A stretch of 64,000 nucleotides of DNA from an uncultured Bacteriovorax sp. Its GTDB lineage: Bacteria > Bdellovibrionota > Bacteriovoracia > Bacteriovoracales > Bacteriovoracaceae. The number at the start of each line of letters is the position of its first letter. Within the stretch, counting starts at the first letter, position 1. Where the stretch lies: the NCBI GenBank assembly GCA_946481315.1, contig CAMLMH010000010.1:1-64000 (forward strand), given 5' to 3'. This document shows, piece by piece, positions 53,675 to 62,508 of this stretch. Below the pieces are notes generated by a model. It was not told the DNA's origin, did no database searches, and worked only from the letters and a program-made list of their open reading frames with translations. The position numbers and the translations under genes were made by a program.

Positions 53675-54489
53675 TAGAGTTTCCCTTTAAAAAATTGTGT
53701 TAATCTTGCAGCGACTGCTTGTGGTTTTTCCAGAAAAAAGAAGTGATCGGTTTCATCGATCCAATCTGTTTCAACTGTCGCTTGAGTCAGCATTTTTTTA
53801 AATATGTTCGGTGAATCAGGAGACACAAACCGGTCTTCCCGTCCGGCCAGGGCCAGTACCGGCATAGTAAGTTCTGATAGATCAGTTTCTTTTTCAATAA
53901 AGGCCACGGCCGCACGATTTTGACGAACGAGCTCTTCAATATCAGCTTTATGCTCTAAGCGCAGATTGATAATGCGGGAAAAGCGATCCGGATTTTTTTC
54001 TGCAAGAGTTGGATGTACTGTTCCCATTGTCGCATATTGCGCCTGAACCAGCGGATCAAAACTATTAAATTGCCGTAGTCCTTCTTCAGTGAGTTTTGTC
54101 GGATGATTAAAATGCGGAGGACCGGAAGTTGTGCACATTAAAGCAAGGGCCGAAACTCTCTTTGGATCAAGCAAAGCTAGCTCCTGAGCGATAAAACCCC
54201 CCATGGAAATTCCCATAACACCAAATCTCTTAGTTCCAACGGCATCCATGATGGCCAGCGCATCTTCCGCCAGATTTTTGATCGTATAATCCTCCGGAGT
54301 TTTTCCGGATTTGCCCATGCCGCGGTTATCAATTAACACAATGGTAAAATGTTTTTGTAATTCAGGAGCTAGATCAATGTAATTGTAATGAGAGCAACCA
54401 AAGCCAGACAGTCCTAAAAGAACAGGTCCTTGACCTGCAACATAATAGGCCACATCCCCGAAATCTCTTTTGATATATTGGAGAATCAT
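53674..54489 (-). CDS. Alpha/beta hydrolase
   Basis: First gene of the acyl operon. Oxyanion block LGLSGFGCSHYNY, nucleophile elbow GISMGG, Asp in GREDRFVSPD, and His in DETDHFFFLEKP. About 271 aa. ATG 54489 is preferred; GTG 54501 is possible. Resembles 3-oxoadipate enol-lactonase/OleB-type hydrolases, but substrate cannot be read. Same strand and coupled with the four genes after it. Confidence 0.82.
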   Translation of the reverse strand: MILQYIKRDFGDVAYYVAGQGPVLLGLSGFGCSHYNYIDLAPELQKHFTIVLIDNRGMGKSGKTPEDYTIKNLAEDALAIMDAVGTKRFGVMGISMGGFIAQELALLDPKRVSALALMCTTSGPPHFNHPTKLTEEGLRQFNSFDPLVQAQYATMGTVHPTLAEKNPDRFSRIINLRLEHKADIEELVRQNRAAVAFIEKETDLSELTMPVLALAGREDRFVSPDSPNIFKKMLTQATVETDWIDETDHFFFLEKPQAVAARLTQFFKGKL

Positions 54490-54701
54490 CTTTATACCCA
54501 CTTAAAAAAAATGAAGTCCAAAAAGTCACGCTTCTCCCTCTTATTGTCAAGGTGAGTCTCATCATATTTTTCAATCTAACTTTTTCTGACATCACTACGG
54601 AGAATCACTCCTTAACCTCGACGAATACACTGCCCTCAACTAGTATCTATTTTTTTTTAGACTCATTGTTCAAACCTGGATTTTTCTCGAGGATACTTTT
54701 G

Positions 54702-55691
54702 ATGAAGAAATTTTTAACACTGATAGGTTTTCTGTTTGCAACACATACTGCGATGGCCGCAAATGATGGAATGGAAACCGGAAGTTATCGTGGTGCTTAT
54801 GGAACACGCAACTTTAAAGTATATGTTCCAAAAAATAAGTCAGGAGTCCGATCACTTAAAACAAAACTTCCGGTCGTCGTTATGCTTCATGGTTGTCAGC
54901 AAAATGCTGATGATTTCGCTAAAGGTTCCCGTATTACAAAATGGGCCGATAAAGAAAAATTCATTGTACTTCTTCCGGAACAAAATCTTGCCTACAATCC
55001 TTTCAAATGCTGGAATTGGATCATTCCTTCCAACAACTCCCGTTTTGGTGAATCTGAAGTTATCGTTTCTATGGTTGATCAGGTCATCGAAAAATATAAT
55101 GGTGACAAAGAACGGGTGTTTGCTGCCGGCATGAGTGCTGGTGCTTCAATGGTCAACATTCTAGGGAACTGTTATCCGGAGCGCTTTAAAGCACTGGGCT
55201 CACATGATGGAACTCAATACTACTCTTCTTATTACGGTCTGGACTTCGCTGAAGTCGTGCTCTCTGGAGCTTCTGTTCCTGCTCACGTTTCGGCCTTCAC
55301 TGGTTATGCCTGTGCCAGCATGGTCAAAGAGCGTCCGAAAAAAATGCCGATCATTATCTTCCACGGCATGAAGAGTCCGCTGATGAGCCCGATGCACGCA
55401 TTTCAGGTTGAATCGGAATTTAAAATTTTCAACGATCTTCTGGATAACGGTATCAGAGATAATTCTTACTTTCTGGATAAAAATGTTGAAAACGTCGCCG
55501 AGGGTGATCGCTACGGTTACAATAAATATTCAGTGATAGATCAGGACAATGATGTGCTGATTGAGCGCTACATGATCAATGATCTGGGACATGGCTGGAG
55601 TGGTGGAATGCCGAATATGCCTTACAATGATCCCAAAGGCCCGGATGCAACGGCCCTCATTATTAAATTTTTCAAACAATACGGATTATAA
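54702..55691 (+). CDS. Secreted PHB depolymerase/feruloyl-type esterase
   Basis: GAGG precedes ATG 54702; signal MKKFLTLIGFLFATHTAMA. Oxyanion block MLHGCQQNADDFA, lipase box GMSAGASM (nucleophile Ser), and the final His in LGHGWSGG match the LpqC/PHB-depolymerase esterase family, which is secreted. Cys in HGCQQ, KCWNW and GNCYPERF suggest disulfides. 329 aa. Likely substrates are short polyesters or aryl esters. Ends at a bidirectional terminator. Confidence 0.88.
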   Translation: MKKFLTLIGFLFATHTAMAANDGMETGSYRGAYGTRNFKVYVPKNKSGVRSLKTKLPVVVMLHGCQQNADDFAKGSRITKWADKEKFIVLLPEQNLAYNPFKCWNWIIPSNNSRFGESEVIVSMVDQVIEKYNGDKERVFAAGMSAGASMVNILGNCYPERFKALGSHDGTQYYSSYYGLDFAEVVLSGASVPAHVSAFTGYACASMVKERPKKMPIIIFHGMKSPLMSPMHAFQVESEFKIFNDLLDNGIRDNSYFLDKNVENVAEGDRYGYNKYSVIDQDNDVLIERYMINDLGHGWSGGMPNMPYNDPKGPDATALIIKFFKQYGL

Positions 55692-55717
55692 AAAAAAGGC
55701 CTGCAAACGCAGGCCTT
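55691..55717. terminator. Bidirectional terminator
   Basis: AAGGCCTGC-AAAC-GCAGGCCTT, 9-bp stem. On the minus strand it continues into seven T, so it is strongest for the gene ending at 55743; on the plus strand it also ends the esterase gene. Confidence 0.88.
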
Positions 55718-55742
55718 GTTGATTCTTCATTTTTTTGTTTTG

Positions 55743-56660
55743 TTAATCGAGCTTATAAAGTTTCCCGTCACCAGTTACGAAAAATGATTCTGCTGTTGTG
55801 ATGTTTCTCGTCCAGTTTTTTACTGTGTACTGGATTTCAACTGTGGCCCCTGCAACTACGTTTTGTGGAGTTCCGATGTTAGAAATCTGAATGAGCTGTG
55901 ACGTTGCATCCAGGTCAAATCCCCATGAGATTGTAATATTTCTGGCCGAAGCTCTGATACCTGTAAGGTATTTTCCTTTTCCTTCATACTGGCCGCCGTA
56001 CTGGAAACTTACACTGTAAACGAAGGAGATAACTTCAGCACCCAGTCCGTTTGTATAAACGATCTTGTAGTGTTTTGTTACCGGAAGGGACCAGTTCCCC
56101 ATTTCGTGGACAACAGGATCTTTTGTATCCAGACGCGGAAGAACAGAAACTGAGGCCATTGGATTGTTGTTTACAACGGCTCGGCCTTTATCGATTGTCG
56201 GCATGATTTTTTGTCCGATGGCAATAAGCTTATCGACAACCATGATGACACCGTCAAGAAATCCACGTGGTGCCGGAGAAGAACCTCCGCCTTCAGCTGC
56301 GACCAGATCTCCGAGATTATTCGAAGGAGGACTAGGTGGAATTTTTGGAGGACGATTATCTTTATTCTTTTTTGTGTTAATCACTTCACCTTCATCGTTA
56401 ACTTCCGTCACACTTTTAGGTGTTGCATTGATGAACTCCATCGCTTCTTCATCAGTCAGCTGTCTGACTTTAACAGATTTGATCTGAAAGTATGGATCAG
56501 TGATAGCTTCTTTTTTAGAAGTAAGCAGAGTTTCTTTAATTCTTTTTCCGCTGATTTTTCTGATTCGAGAAACTTCAGTTGCCTGTGAATTGACGGCTCC
56601 TAAAAGAAGTGCTGCCGTTAATACGGCCAGTGTAGTTCTCGATAAATTAGGTCTACTCAT
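55743..56660 (-). CDS. Secreted protein of unknown function
   Basis: Start at 56660 fits GGGGG spacing. The signal (TTLAVLTAALLLGAVNSQA) leads to a mature protein of about 275 aa: a charged N-terminal region, a Pro/Asn/Gly-rich linker (NRPPKIPPSPPSNN), and a beta-rich C-terminal domain (HYKIVYTNGLGAEVISFVYSVSFQYGGQYEGKGKYLTGI). No family recognised; possibly a surface protein. Confidence 0.75.
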   Translation of the reverse strand: MSRPNLSRTTLAVLTAALLLGAVNSQATEVSRIRKISGKRIKETLLTSKKEAITDPYFQIKSVKVRQLTDEEAMEFINATPKSVTEVNDEGEVINTKKNKDNRPPKIPPSPPSNNLGDLVAAEGGGSSPAPRGFLDGVIMVVDKLIAIGQKIMPTIDKGRAVVNNNPMASVSVLPRLDTKDPVVHEMGNWSLPVTKHYKIVYTNGLGAEVISFVYSVSFQYGGQYEGKGKYLTGIRASARNITISWGFDLDATSQLIQISNIGTPQNVVAGATVEIQYTVKNWTRNITTAESFFVTGDGKLYKLD

Positions 56661-56819
56661 TGGTAATCCCCCCACATAATTTTGTTACGAGAGGATGTAT
56701 CCGTAATTTGGAAAAATCTCAATCAAAGACGTATGCATGAGTAAATTTTACAGTAAACCGTGCCCTTCGAGCTTTAACCTTGGCAAAGACTATGTTCTTT
56801 TTTTATGGTGGGGAGAAAT

Positions 56820-57656
56820 ATGTCACCGAGACCAAAATCCATTTTAAGAAAAGAAGGGCTCTTCTATCATCCTACTTTTGTCAAAAAGGCGGAAAAAGAA
56901 GAGATCTTAAGTTATTTGCGAACGTTGTACCCCATCTGGGAGATGCGCTACTCTGAGCACAATCCCCCGCCCGAGGGCGATACTCAGCGCCAGCTTCTGC
57001 GGCCTGTGTATTGGTTGGGGAACTGGCAGTTTGCCTGCCTTAATTATTATCATCCGCCCAAAGGCATTCACAATCGTTGCATTCACGCGGAAGAGTATCC
57101 TCCGGTACTAAAAAAAATGCTTCAAGTGATTGAGGGAATAACCAAGACACATTTTAAAAAACATGAAATTCCAAAAGGCTGGAAGCTCAATACTTGTCTG
57201 ATTAATTTCTACGGAACGAAGATTGAAGAAGACGGAAAAAAAACAGATACGGCCCGGGTGGGAGATCACAAAGATTTTGAACTAGGTCCGGTGGCCTCAA
57301 TCTCGTTCGGTGAACGGGCCTTCTTTCAATTTGTGATAGGAAAAAAAGACCTGAAGAACAATGTTGTTTATGAACAGTGGCTGGACGATTGTTCACTGCA
57401 GATTTTCGGTGGCGATCTCTATAAGGACCGTCTTTTTCATCGTGTTCAGAGGGTGGAAAACAAGCTTAAAACACCTTTTCAGCTCAATGTCGGCAACTTT
57501 GAAACAAGAAGAATCAATTTTACCTTCCGCTATGTTCCTGCCGAGCACATTGTGGACTTTGCCCGGCTGCCCGCTGACTTAAAAAGTGATATTACTCCTT
57601 ACGTAAAGGAGCTTGCATCGCATAACTCTTTTTGGGAAAAAATCCTTAAAAATTAA
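56820..57656 (+). CDS. alkB: AlkB-like 2OG-Fe(II) dioxygenase
   Basis: Oxidative dealkylation enzyme. Iron ligands H150-x-D152 (GDHKDFELG) and H207 (LFHRVQRV), and 2-oxoglutarate Arg in RRINFTFRYVP (R231, R237). ISFGERAFFQF is the typical AlkB strand. 278 aa, longer than E. coli AlkB. GGGGAG precedes ATG 56820; an earlier in-frame ATG at 56805 is possible. Probably repairs alkylated DNA/RNA, though some relatives act on tRNA or protein. Confidence 0.85.
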   Translation: MSPRPKSILRKEGLFYHPTFVKKAEKEEILSYLRTLYPIWEMRYSEHNPPPEGDTQRQLLRPVYWLGNWQFACLNYYHPPKGIHNRCIHAEEYPPVLKKMLQVIEGITKTHFKKHEIPKGWKLNTCLINFYGTKIEEDGKKTDTARVGDHKDFELGPVASISFGERAFFQFVIGKKDLKNNVVYEQWLDDCSLQIFGGDLYKDRLFHRVQRVENKLKTPFQLNVGNFETRRINFTFRYVPAEHIVDFARLPADLKSDITPYVKELASHNSFWEKILKN

Positions 57657-57690
57657 AAAGTTGTTGCCTTTGTCTACTTCTTCAATTATT

Positions 57691-57708
57691 TGTTTGAGCA
57701 ATCAAACA
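57691..57708. other. Perfect inverted repeat before a secreted-protein gene
   Basis: TGTTTGA-GCAA-TCAAACA, 7-bp stem, 23 bp before ATG 57732 and 35 bp after the alkB stop. It lacks a U-tract, so an operator or mRNA leader hairpin is more likely than a terminator. Confidence 0.45.
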
Positions 57709-57731
57709 TCTTAATTTAAGGAGTGTTCTTA

Positions 57732-58175
57732 ATGAAAGCTATGCTTTTTTCACTCGTTCTTTTCTCTTTATCCTCTTATGCCCATGTTGAACCAGGCAAC
57801 TATTCAGGCCGGGATCAAAACGGTAAAGATTGTTCATTCATTGTCGGCGACATGTGGTTTGAAGATAACATGCACCATCCTCTGACTGAGCGTTTACCTG
57901 TTTCTGGAATTACTTTCGCTGGTGTGCAAATGGACAACGTCATCTGGAATTTAGGTCATCCTCCGGTGATCAATACAGAAGTAGGAACGAACCGCTACAA
58001 TCATGGTTTGTTTCAGCAAATTATTCCGACAAAAGTGGGAGCTGAAAGTGTGACCCTTCTCAAAAGAGACGACAAAGAAGATGAAGAAGATGGACGCCCG
58101 GTGGGAATTATCTTTGTTAAAGACAATTACCGCAGTCGCGATCTCTCAGTAGTTAGGACTTGTTTGCTTGATTAA
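57732..58175 (+). CDS. Small secreted protein of unknown function
   Basis: AAGGAG before ATG 57732; signal MKAMLFSLVLFSLSSYA. The 130-residue mature part starts HVEPGNYSGRDQNGKDCSFIVGDMWFEDNMHHPLTERL and ends RTCLLD, with two Cys likely disulfide-bonded. Beta-rich; the GxYxGxDxxGxxC start is common in small periplasmic proteins. No function can be assigned. Confidence 0.7.
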   Translation: MKAMLFSLVLFSLSSYAHVEPGNYSGRDQNGKDCSFIVGDMWFEDNMHHPLTERLPVSGITFAGVQMDNVIWNLGHPPVINTEVGTNRYNHGLFQQIIPTKVGAESVTLLKRDDKEDEEDGRPVGIIFVKDNYRSRDLSVVRTCLLD

Positions 58176-58218
58176 GAAAAAAATATTTTAGAGTTTTTAA
58201 AAAAGGTGAAGCCTGGGC

Positions 58219-58247
58219 TTGACTTACGCAAAAGTTACGCTTAGGCT
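58219..58247 (+). promoter_or_regulatory. lexA promoter with direct-repeat operator
   Basis: -35 TTGACT (58219-58224), 17-bp spacer, -10 TAGGCT (58242-58247). TTACGC-N5-TTACGC at 58224-58240 fills the spacer and matches the site before the umuD-like gene. Together they suggest a LexA operator of direct-repeat type. ATG 58256 lies about where transcription should start. Confidence 0.72.
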
Positions 58248-58255
58248 TTATCTAT

Positions 58256-58867
58256 ATGGCACTTACAAAAAAACAAAAAGAATTCTATGACTTTATTGTG
58301 GCCTACAACCAGGAACATGGCCACTCTCCCACGCAAAAAGAAATCAAAGATCATTTTGGTCTTAAGTCTTTTGGCTCGGTTCAAAAATATCTGCAGTATC
58401 TCTCAAAAGAAGGATTGATTGAAACAGAATGGAACCAGCGCCGAAGCCTGGAAGTCAAAGCTCCGGATGTTGAATCCGATTCAGATCATATCCCGCTTTT
58501 AGGGATGGTCGCAGCGGGAAATCCGATTGAGGCCATAGAAAATCCCACTAACACCATCGCTGTTCCCCGCTCCTTTTTAAAAGGCGGTTATCGTTATTTC
58601 GCTCTCACTGTTAAGGGTGACTCCATGATTGAAGCCGGAATTTTAGAAGGTGACGTGATTGTTTGTCGCTCTACCAAAGAAGCCCGAAATGGTCAGATAG
58701 TCGTTGCGGTTATTGATGGCGAGGCCACAGTGAAAACTATCAGTTATCAGAAAAAATCGATTGAACTACTTCCCTCCAATAAAAATTATAAACCGATTGT
58801 TGTCGATGAAACTGTCGGTGATTTCAAAATTGTGGGAAACTTAGTAGGACTGCTGCGTTCTTATTAA
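58256..58867 (+). CDS. lexA: LexA repressor
   Basis: SOS repressor. N-terminal winged helix (LTKKQKEFYDFIVAYNQEHGHSPTQKEIKDHFGLKSFGSVQKYL) and S24 self-cleavage domain with cleavage site Ala87-Gly88 (VAAGNP), nucleophile Ser123 (GDSM) and Lys160 (GEATVK), all intact. 203 aa. It probably represses itself, dinB behind it and the umuD-umuC-like operon at 12658. No Shine-Dalgarno at the start. Confidence 0.95.
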   Translation: MALTKKQKEFYDFIVAYNQEHGHSPTQKEIKDHFGLKSFGSVQKYLQYLSKEGLIETEWNQRRSLEVKAPDVESDSDHIPLLGMVAAGNPIEAIENPTNTIAVPRSFLKGGYRYFALTVKGDSMIEAGILEGDVIVCRSTKEARNGQIVVAVIDGEATVKTISYQKKSIELLPSNKNYKPIVVDETVGDFKIVGNLVGLLRSY

Positions 58868-58911
58868 AAATAAGTTTTAAAAAATAAAGATACCCTGCAA
58901 TTTATAAAACA

Positions 58912-60009
58912 ATGAACCGTAAAATTATCCATGTTGATATGGACTGTTTCTACGCTCAGGTCGAAATGCGTGATCGCCCGGAGCTTAGAAATGTTCCGCT
59001 GGCCATTGGTGGCAAACCGGGAACGAGAAGTGTTCTTTGCACCAGCAATTACATTGCCCGCACCTATGGGGTGAAGTCAGCGATGCCTACAGATTTCGCG
59101 GTAAAGTTATGTCCCAAGCTTGTCGTTCTTCCTCCTGACTTCCGCAAATATGAAGAAGCCTCGGAAATAATCCATTCCATTTTCTGGAAATATTCATCCA
59201 ATGTTGAAAGTGTTTCACTGGATGAAGCGTACCTGGATGTCACCGGTGCTGTGAACGCTACGGAAATCGGGCGAAAGATTAAACAGGATATTCTGGAGGC
59301 CACAGGACTTACTTGTTCAGTGGGAATTGCCCCTAACAAATTTCTCTCTAAAATTGCCAGCGACTGGAAAAAACCTAATGGTCTTTTCGTTATTCGGCCG
59401 CAAGAAGTGGAAGATTTTATCATTGATTTACCGGTAAAACTTATTCCGGGTGTAGGGAAAAAAAGTGCTGAGTACATGGAATCCATGGGAATCAAAACCT
59501 GCCGGGATATTCGAAAAACTGCTCCGGAAATAATGCTACTGTCCTTCGGTAAATTCTCCCACGATCTTTATGAATATTCGTTTGGACGCGATGATCGGGA
59601 GGTTATAAGTGAATGGGAACGCAAATCATTAAGTGTGGAGAATACTTTTTTAAAAGACATGACTGACTTCAAAGAAATGGAAGCGGCCTTAAGTGATGTG
59701 CTTGATGAAATGAAATTACGCTTAATTGGTCACCTGGAAGATGAACCTCATAAAAAAATCAAAAAAATATTCGTCAAAGTAAAATATGCTGATTTCAAGC
59801 AGCTCTCCAGTGAAGAATCCATTATCCCTTTTGATAAAACTGAACGGGATATTGATAATTCTATTGTTATTGAAGATTTTATCCGCCTGCTTCGCATGAC
59901 ACTTCTGCGCAAAAATGCCCCGGTAAGACTTTTAGGCGTGGGTGTGCGCTTTCTCACTGCAGAAGAAGGCTCTCCTATTCAGCTTTCTTTTCTGCCATTA
60001 TGTGGCTAA
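58912..60009 (+). CDS. dinB: DNA polymerase IV (Y family)
   Basis: Translesion polymerase. Catalytic Asp9 (HVDMDCFYA) and Asp104-Glu105 (SLDEAYLD); GIAPNKFLSKIASDWKKPNGL and LIPGVGKKSAEYMESMGI are family blocks. 365 aa. The C-terminus ends IQLSFLPL, similar to a beta-clamp binding motif (QLSFLPL). 44 bp after lexA, probably one transcript and damage-induced. Confidence 0.94.
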   Translation: MNRKIIHVDMDCFYAQVEMRDRPELRNVPLAIGGKPGTRSVLCTSNYIARTYGVKSAMPTDFAVKLCPKLVVLPPDFRKYEEASEIIHSIFWKYSSNVESVSLDEAYLDVTGAVNATEIGRKIKQDILEATGLTCSVGIAPNKFLSKIASDWKKPNGLFVIRPQEVEDFIIDLPVKLIPGVGKKSAEYMESMGIKTCRDIRKTAPEIMLLSFGKFSHDLYEYSFGRDDREVISEWERKSLSVENTFLKDMTDFKEMEAALSDVLDEMKLRLIGHLEDEPHKKIKKIFVKVKYADFKQLSSEESIIPFDKTERDIDNSIVIEDFIRLLRMTLLRKNAPVRLLGVGVRFLTAEEGSPIQLSFLPLCG

Positions 60010-60019
60010 ACTAGCTAAC

Positions 60020-62125
60020 ATGAGCGCTCAGTCTTTCCGCCAGCACATCAATCAGTTAATGACTCTTTCCGATTCATGCCTTTTTTATAAAACCTCCGGG
60101 AAAGAAATTTCTTATCCGCAGTTTTTTAAACTCACTAAGGAAATCATAACTGCCCTTCAGCATGAAAAAGAAAAAAAATTGATCGTAAAATGTCAGGATC
60201 CGCTGTTTGTTTTTTCAGTTGTTCTGGCCGCATTCTTTGCCGGAAAAAAAATCTTTCTTGTTCCTGGTTCTCTGCAGGAACACCAGCTTTCATTATATGA
60301 GCTGAACGGACTTAAATGTCTGACTTCCCTGAATGATTTAGCGATCAGTGAATCGCAAAAGGATAGTGATCTTTTTGCTTCTGCGTTCAATGAAACCCAA
60401 CCCTATCTCTATTTCTTCAGTTCGGGAACGACAGGAAAACCTAAGGCCATTGGTCATTCCATCCGGACACTGACGGCTTCTGCCGGGTCCATAGTTTCAG
60501 TATTCAAAATGCAAAAAGGTCAGACGACTTATTTAAATCTTCCTGTGCATCACGTAGGCGGACAGATGACCTTATGGCGGGCCTTTTTGTCTGAAGGTCT
60601 GATTGATCTAAGCGGTGACCATTTTGATTATGCTTCTTTTGTGCCTTTGCAGATTGAACGTATGCTGGATGATGCCCCCCAGACTGAAAAATTAAAAAAG
60701 GCCCGGGCGATTCTTATCGGTGGCGGAATTTTAAAAGAAGATCTGAAAACAAAACTGCAAGAACTACAAATTCCTTTTTTTGAAACTTATGGGATGACCG
60801 AGTCGGCTTCGGCGGTCATGCTCAATGGAAAACCATTGCCTGAGCAGCAAATAGAGCTTGAAAACGGAAAGTTCAAAATAAAAGGACCGACGCTCGCCCC
60901 CACTGTGAAATTAGATGCCGATGGTTTTTACCGGACAAATGATTGTGGTGAATGGAAAAGTGATGGTCACATGGTTTTCACGGAAAGAAGTGACCTCAAT
61001 TTTAAAAGTGCCGGTGAACTGATTAATCCATTAGTGATTGAGAGTGTGATTAAAGAACTCTCCTGGATCAAAGAAGCCGTGGTCACGGGCCTTCCGGATG
61101 CTACCTGGACACAGGCGGCGACGCTGTTGTATCAGACGAATCATTTGCGAATGGAAGACGATACAGAAAAAGAGCGGAATGAAATTTCCGCCCATATAAA
61201 AAAATTTCTTCCTTCCTATATGGTACCCAAATATTTTTTTCGCCATCAGTTTGCTGAAGAGGGAATAAAGCCTTCACGCTTTTTGCTTTTAAAAAAAGCA
61301 CGCCAATATCAGGCGCAGGAATTAATTAATCATGACTTTATTCCCGCCAGAAAAGAAAAGCAGCGTTTAATTGTTTTTCTGCATGGTTTTATGGGGACAC
61401 TCTCCGATCTTAAGGAATGTTTTGCTCAGTCAGTGCAGGAGCATTTTCCCCACACGGCCCAGCTCTACATTGATCTACCCGGACATGGAAAAACAAAATT
61501 TGCTGCTGTATCAACACGTGTGGATGCCCTCCTGAAATTAAGCGATCTGATTGAAGCTTATCGTTCATCTGACAATGAAGAGCTCCTGCTCTATGGATAT
61601 TCCATGGGAGGAAGACTTGCCCTGGATCTTTCCCTGCGATATCTTCCGGTCACAAAACTAATCGTGGAATCTTCTTCTTTTGGATTGTCATCGCCTGGTG
61701 AGCGCGAGGAAAGATTAACAAGTGATCAGACCTTAATATCAGAGCCCCAATTTAAGCAGGAAGCCTTTTTGCGAAAGTGGTATGCAGCTCCGCTTTTTTA
61801 TAACTACAACTCTCATCCGCGTTTTGAATCTGATTTAAAAAATAAGCTGCCACACGACTATCGGGAATGGCAAAAGGCCATGGCCCTCTTTTCTCCGGGA
61901 TATGATTCGTTAAAAAGTGAAACCATCGCTGATTTAAAAATGAAGGCCCTGTCCGTTTATATGGTCACCGGTTCTCATGATGAAAAATACCGGGATCACA
62001 TGCAGGAAATAGCCACTGAGCTGGGCTTGTCCCTGGATTTCGTTACAGAGGCCGGCCACAACCCTCACCGCACTCATCCCATCGAGATGCGCGCTATTCT
62101 TCTGAAAATATTAGCATTAAAGTAA
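60020..62125 (+). CDS. MenE-MenH fusion: OSB-CoA ligase plus SHCHC synthase
   Basis: Two menaquinone-biosynthesis enzymes in one chain of about 701 aa. Residues 1 to about 450 are an AMP-forming ligase of MenE type: FSSGTTGKPKAIGHS, YLNLPVHHVGGQMTLWRAFL, IPFFETYGMTESAS, KSAGELINPLVIE. The rest is an alpha/beta hydrolase of MenH type: FLHGFMG, GYSMGGRLALDLSLRY (nucleophile Ser) and TEAGHNPHRTHP carrying the MenH-type His block. The steps are not consecutive chemically. ATG 60020 is chosen; it begins 10 bp after dinB. No other men gene is in the window. Confidence 0.85.
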   Translation: MSAQSFRQHINQLMTLSDSCLFYKTSGKEISYPQFFKLTKEIITALQHEKEKKLIVKCQDPLFVFSVVLAAFFAGKKIFLVPGSLQEHQLSLYELNGLKCLTSLNDLAISESQKDSDLFASAFNETQPYLYFFSSGTTGKPKAIGHSIRTLTASAGSIVSVFKMQKGQTTYLNLPVHHVGGQMTLWRAFLSEGLIDLSGDHFDYASFVPLQIERMLDDAPQTEKLKKARAILIGGGILKEDLKTKLQELQIPFFETYGMTESASAVMLNGKPLPEQQIELENGKFKIKGPTLAPTVKLDADGFYRTNDCGEWKSDGHMVFTERSDLNFKSAGELINPLVIESVIKELSWIKEAVVTGLPDATWTQAATLLYQTNHLRMEDDTEKERNEISAHIKKFLPSYMVPKYFFRHQFAEEGIKPSRFLLLKKARQYQAQELINHDFIPARKEKQRLIVFLHGFMGTLSDLKECFAQSVQEHFPHTAQLYIDLPGHGKTKFAAVSTRVDALLKLSDLIEAYRSSDNEELLLYGYSMGGRLALDLSLRYLPVTKLIVESSSFGLSSPGEREERLTSDQTLISEPQFKQEAFLRKWYAAPLFYNYNSHPRFESDLKNKLPHDYREWQKAMALFSPGYDSLKSETIADLKMKALSVYMVTGSHDEKYRDHMQEIATELGLSLDFVTEAGHNPHRTHPIEMRAILLKILALK

Positions 62126-62152
62126 TTGAGTATTTTGGTCGAAAAGCTTCTT

Positions 62153-62455
62153 ATGAACGACCCTATTCGCAGAATTAACATGCTTCGTGCCTTTCATACC
62201 GGTAGAGAAGCAGGCTCTTCTTCTGAAGTCACCCGGGAACTCAAACAGATTAAGGGTGAGCTGCGCATTTTGAATGATGAAAATGCCCGCAAAACTACGC
62301 CAATCACCAATGCGACTAATTCACCTTATTTGCCGGATCAGAGCTTTCAGACACCGGGTGTAGTTTTTAACTCCACGGAAGAAACGGAATGGAAAGAAGT
62401 GAAGACGGCCGAGCAGCAACTGGCCCAGGCCCGACGAAAACTCAACATACTCTAA
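62153..62455 (+). CDS. Small hydrophilic protein after menE-menH
   Basis: About 100 aa, charged, no signal or membrane segment. A helical start (DPIRRINMLRAFHTGREAG; EVTRELKQIKGELRIL), a Pro/Thr/Asn middle, and a C-terminal helix. A TTG start at 62126 directly after the menE-menH stop is possible. Not recognised. Same direction and tightly packed, so probably co-transcribed. Confidence 0.5.
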   Translation: MNDPIRRINMLRAFHTGREAGSSSEVTRELKQIKGELRILNDENARKTTPITNATNSPYLPDQSFQTPGVVFNSTEETEWKEVKTAEQQLAQARRKLNIL

Positions 62456-62485
62456 AAAAAAAGGGCGATTTACACCGCCCTTTTT
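62453..62485. terminator. Bidirectional terminator
   Basis: AAGGGCG-ATTTACAC-CGCCCTT with A-run before and T-run after; it lies between two convergent genes and serves both. Confidence 0.88.
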
Positions 62486-62508
62486 ATTCATGCCTTTAAT
62501 TTAATTTT

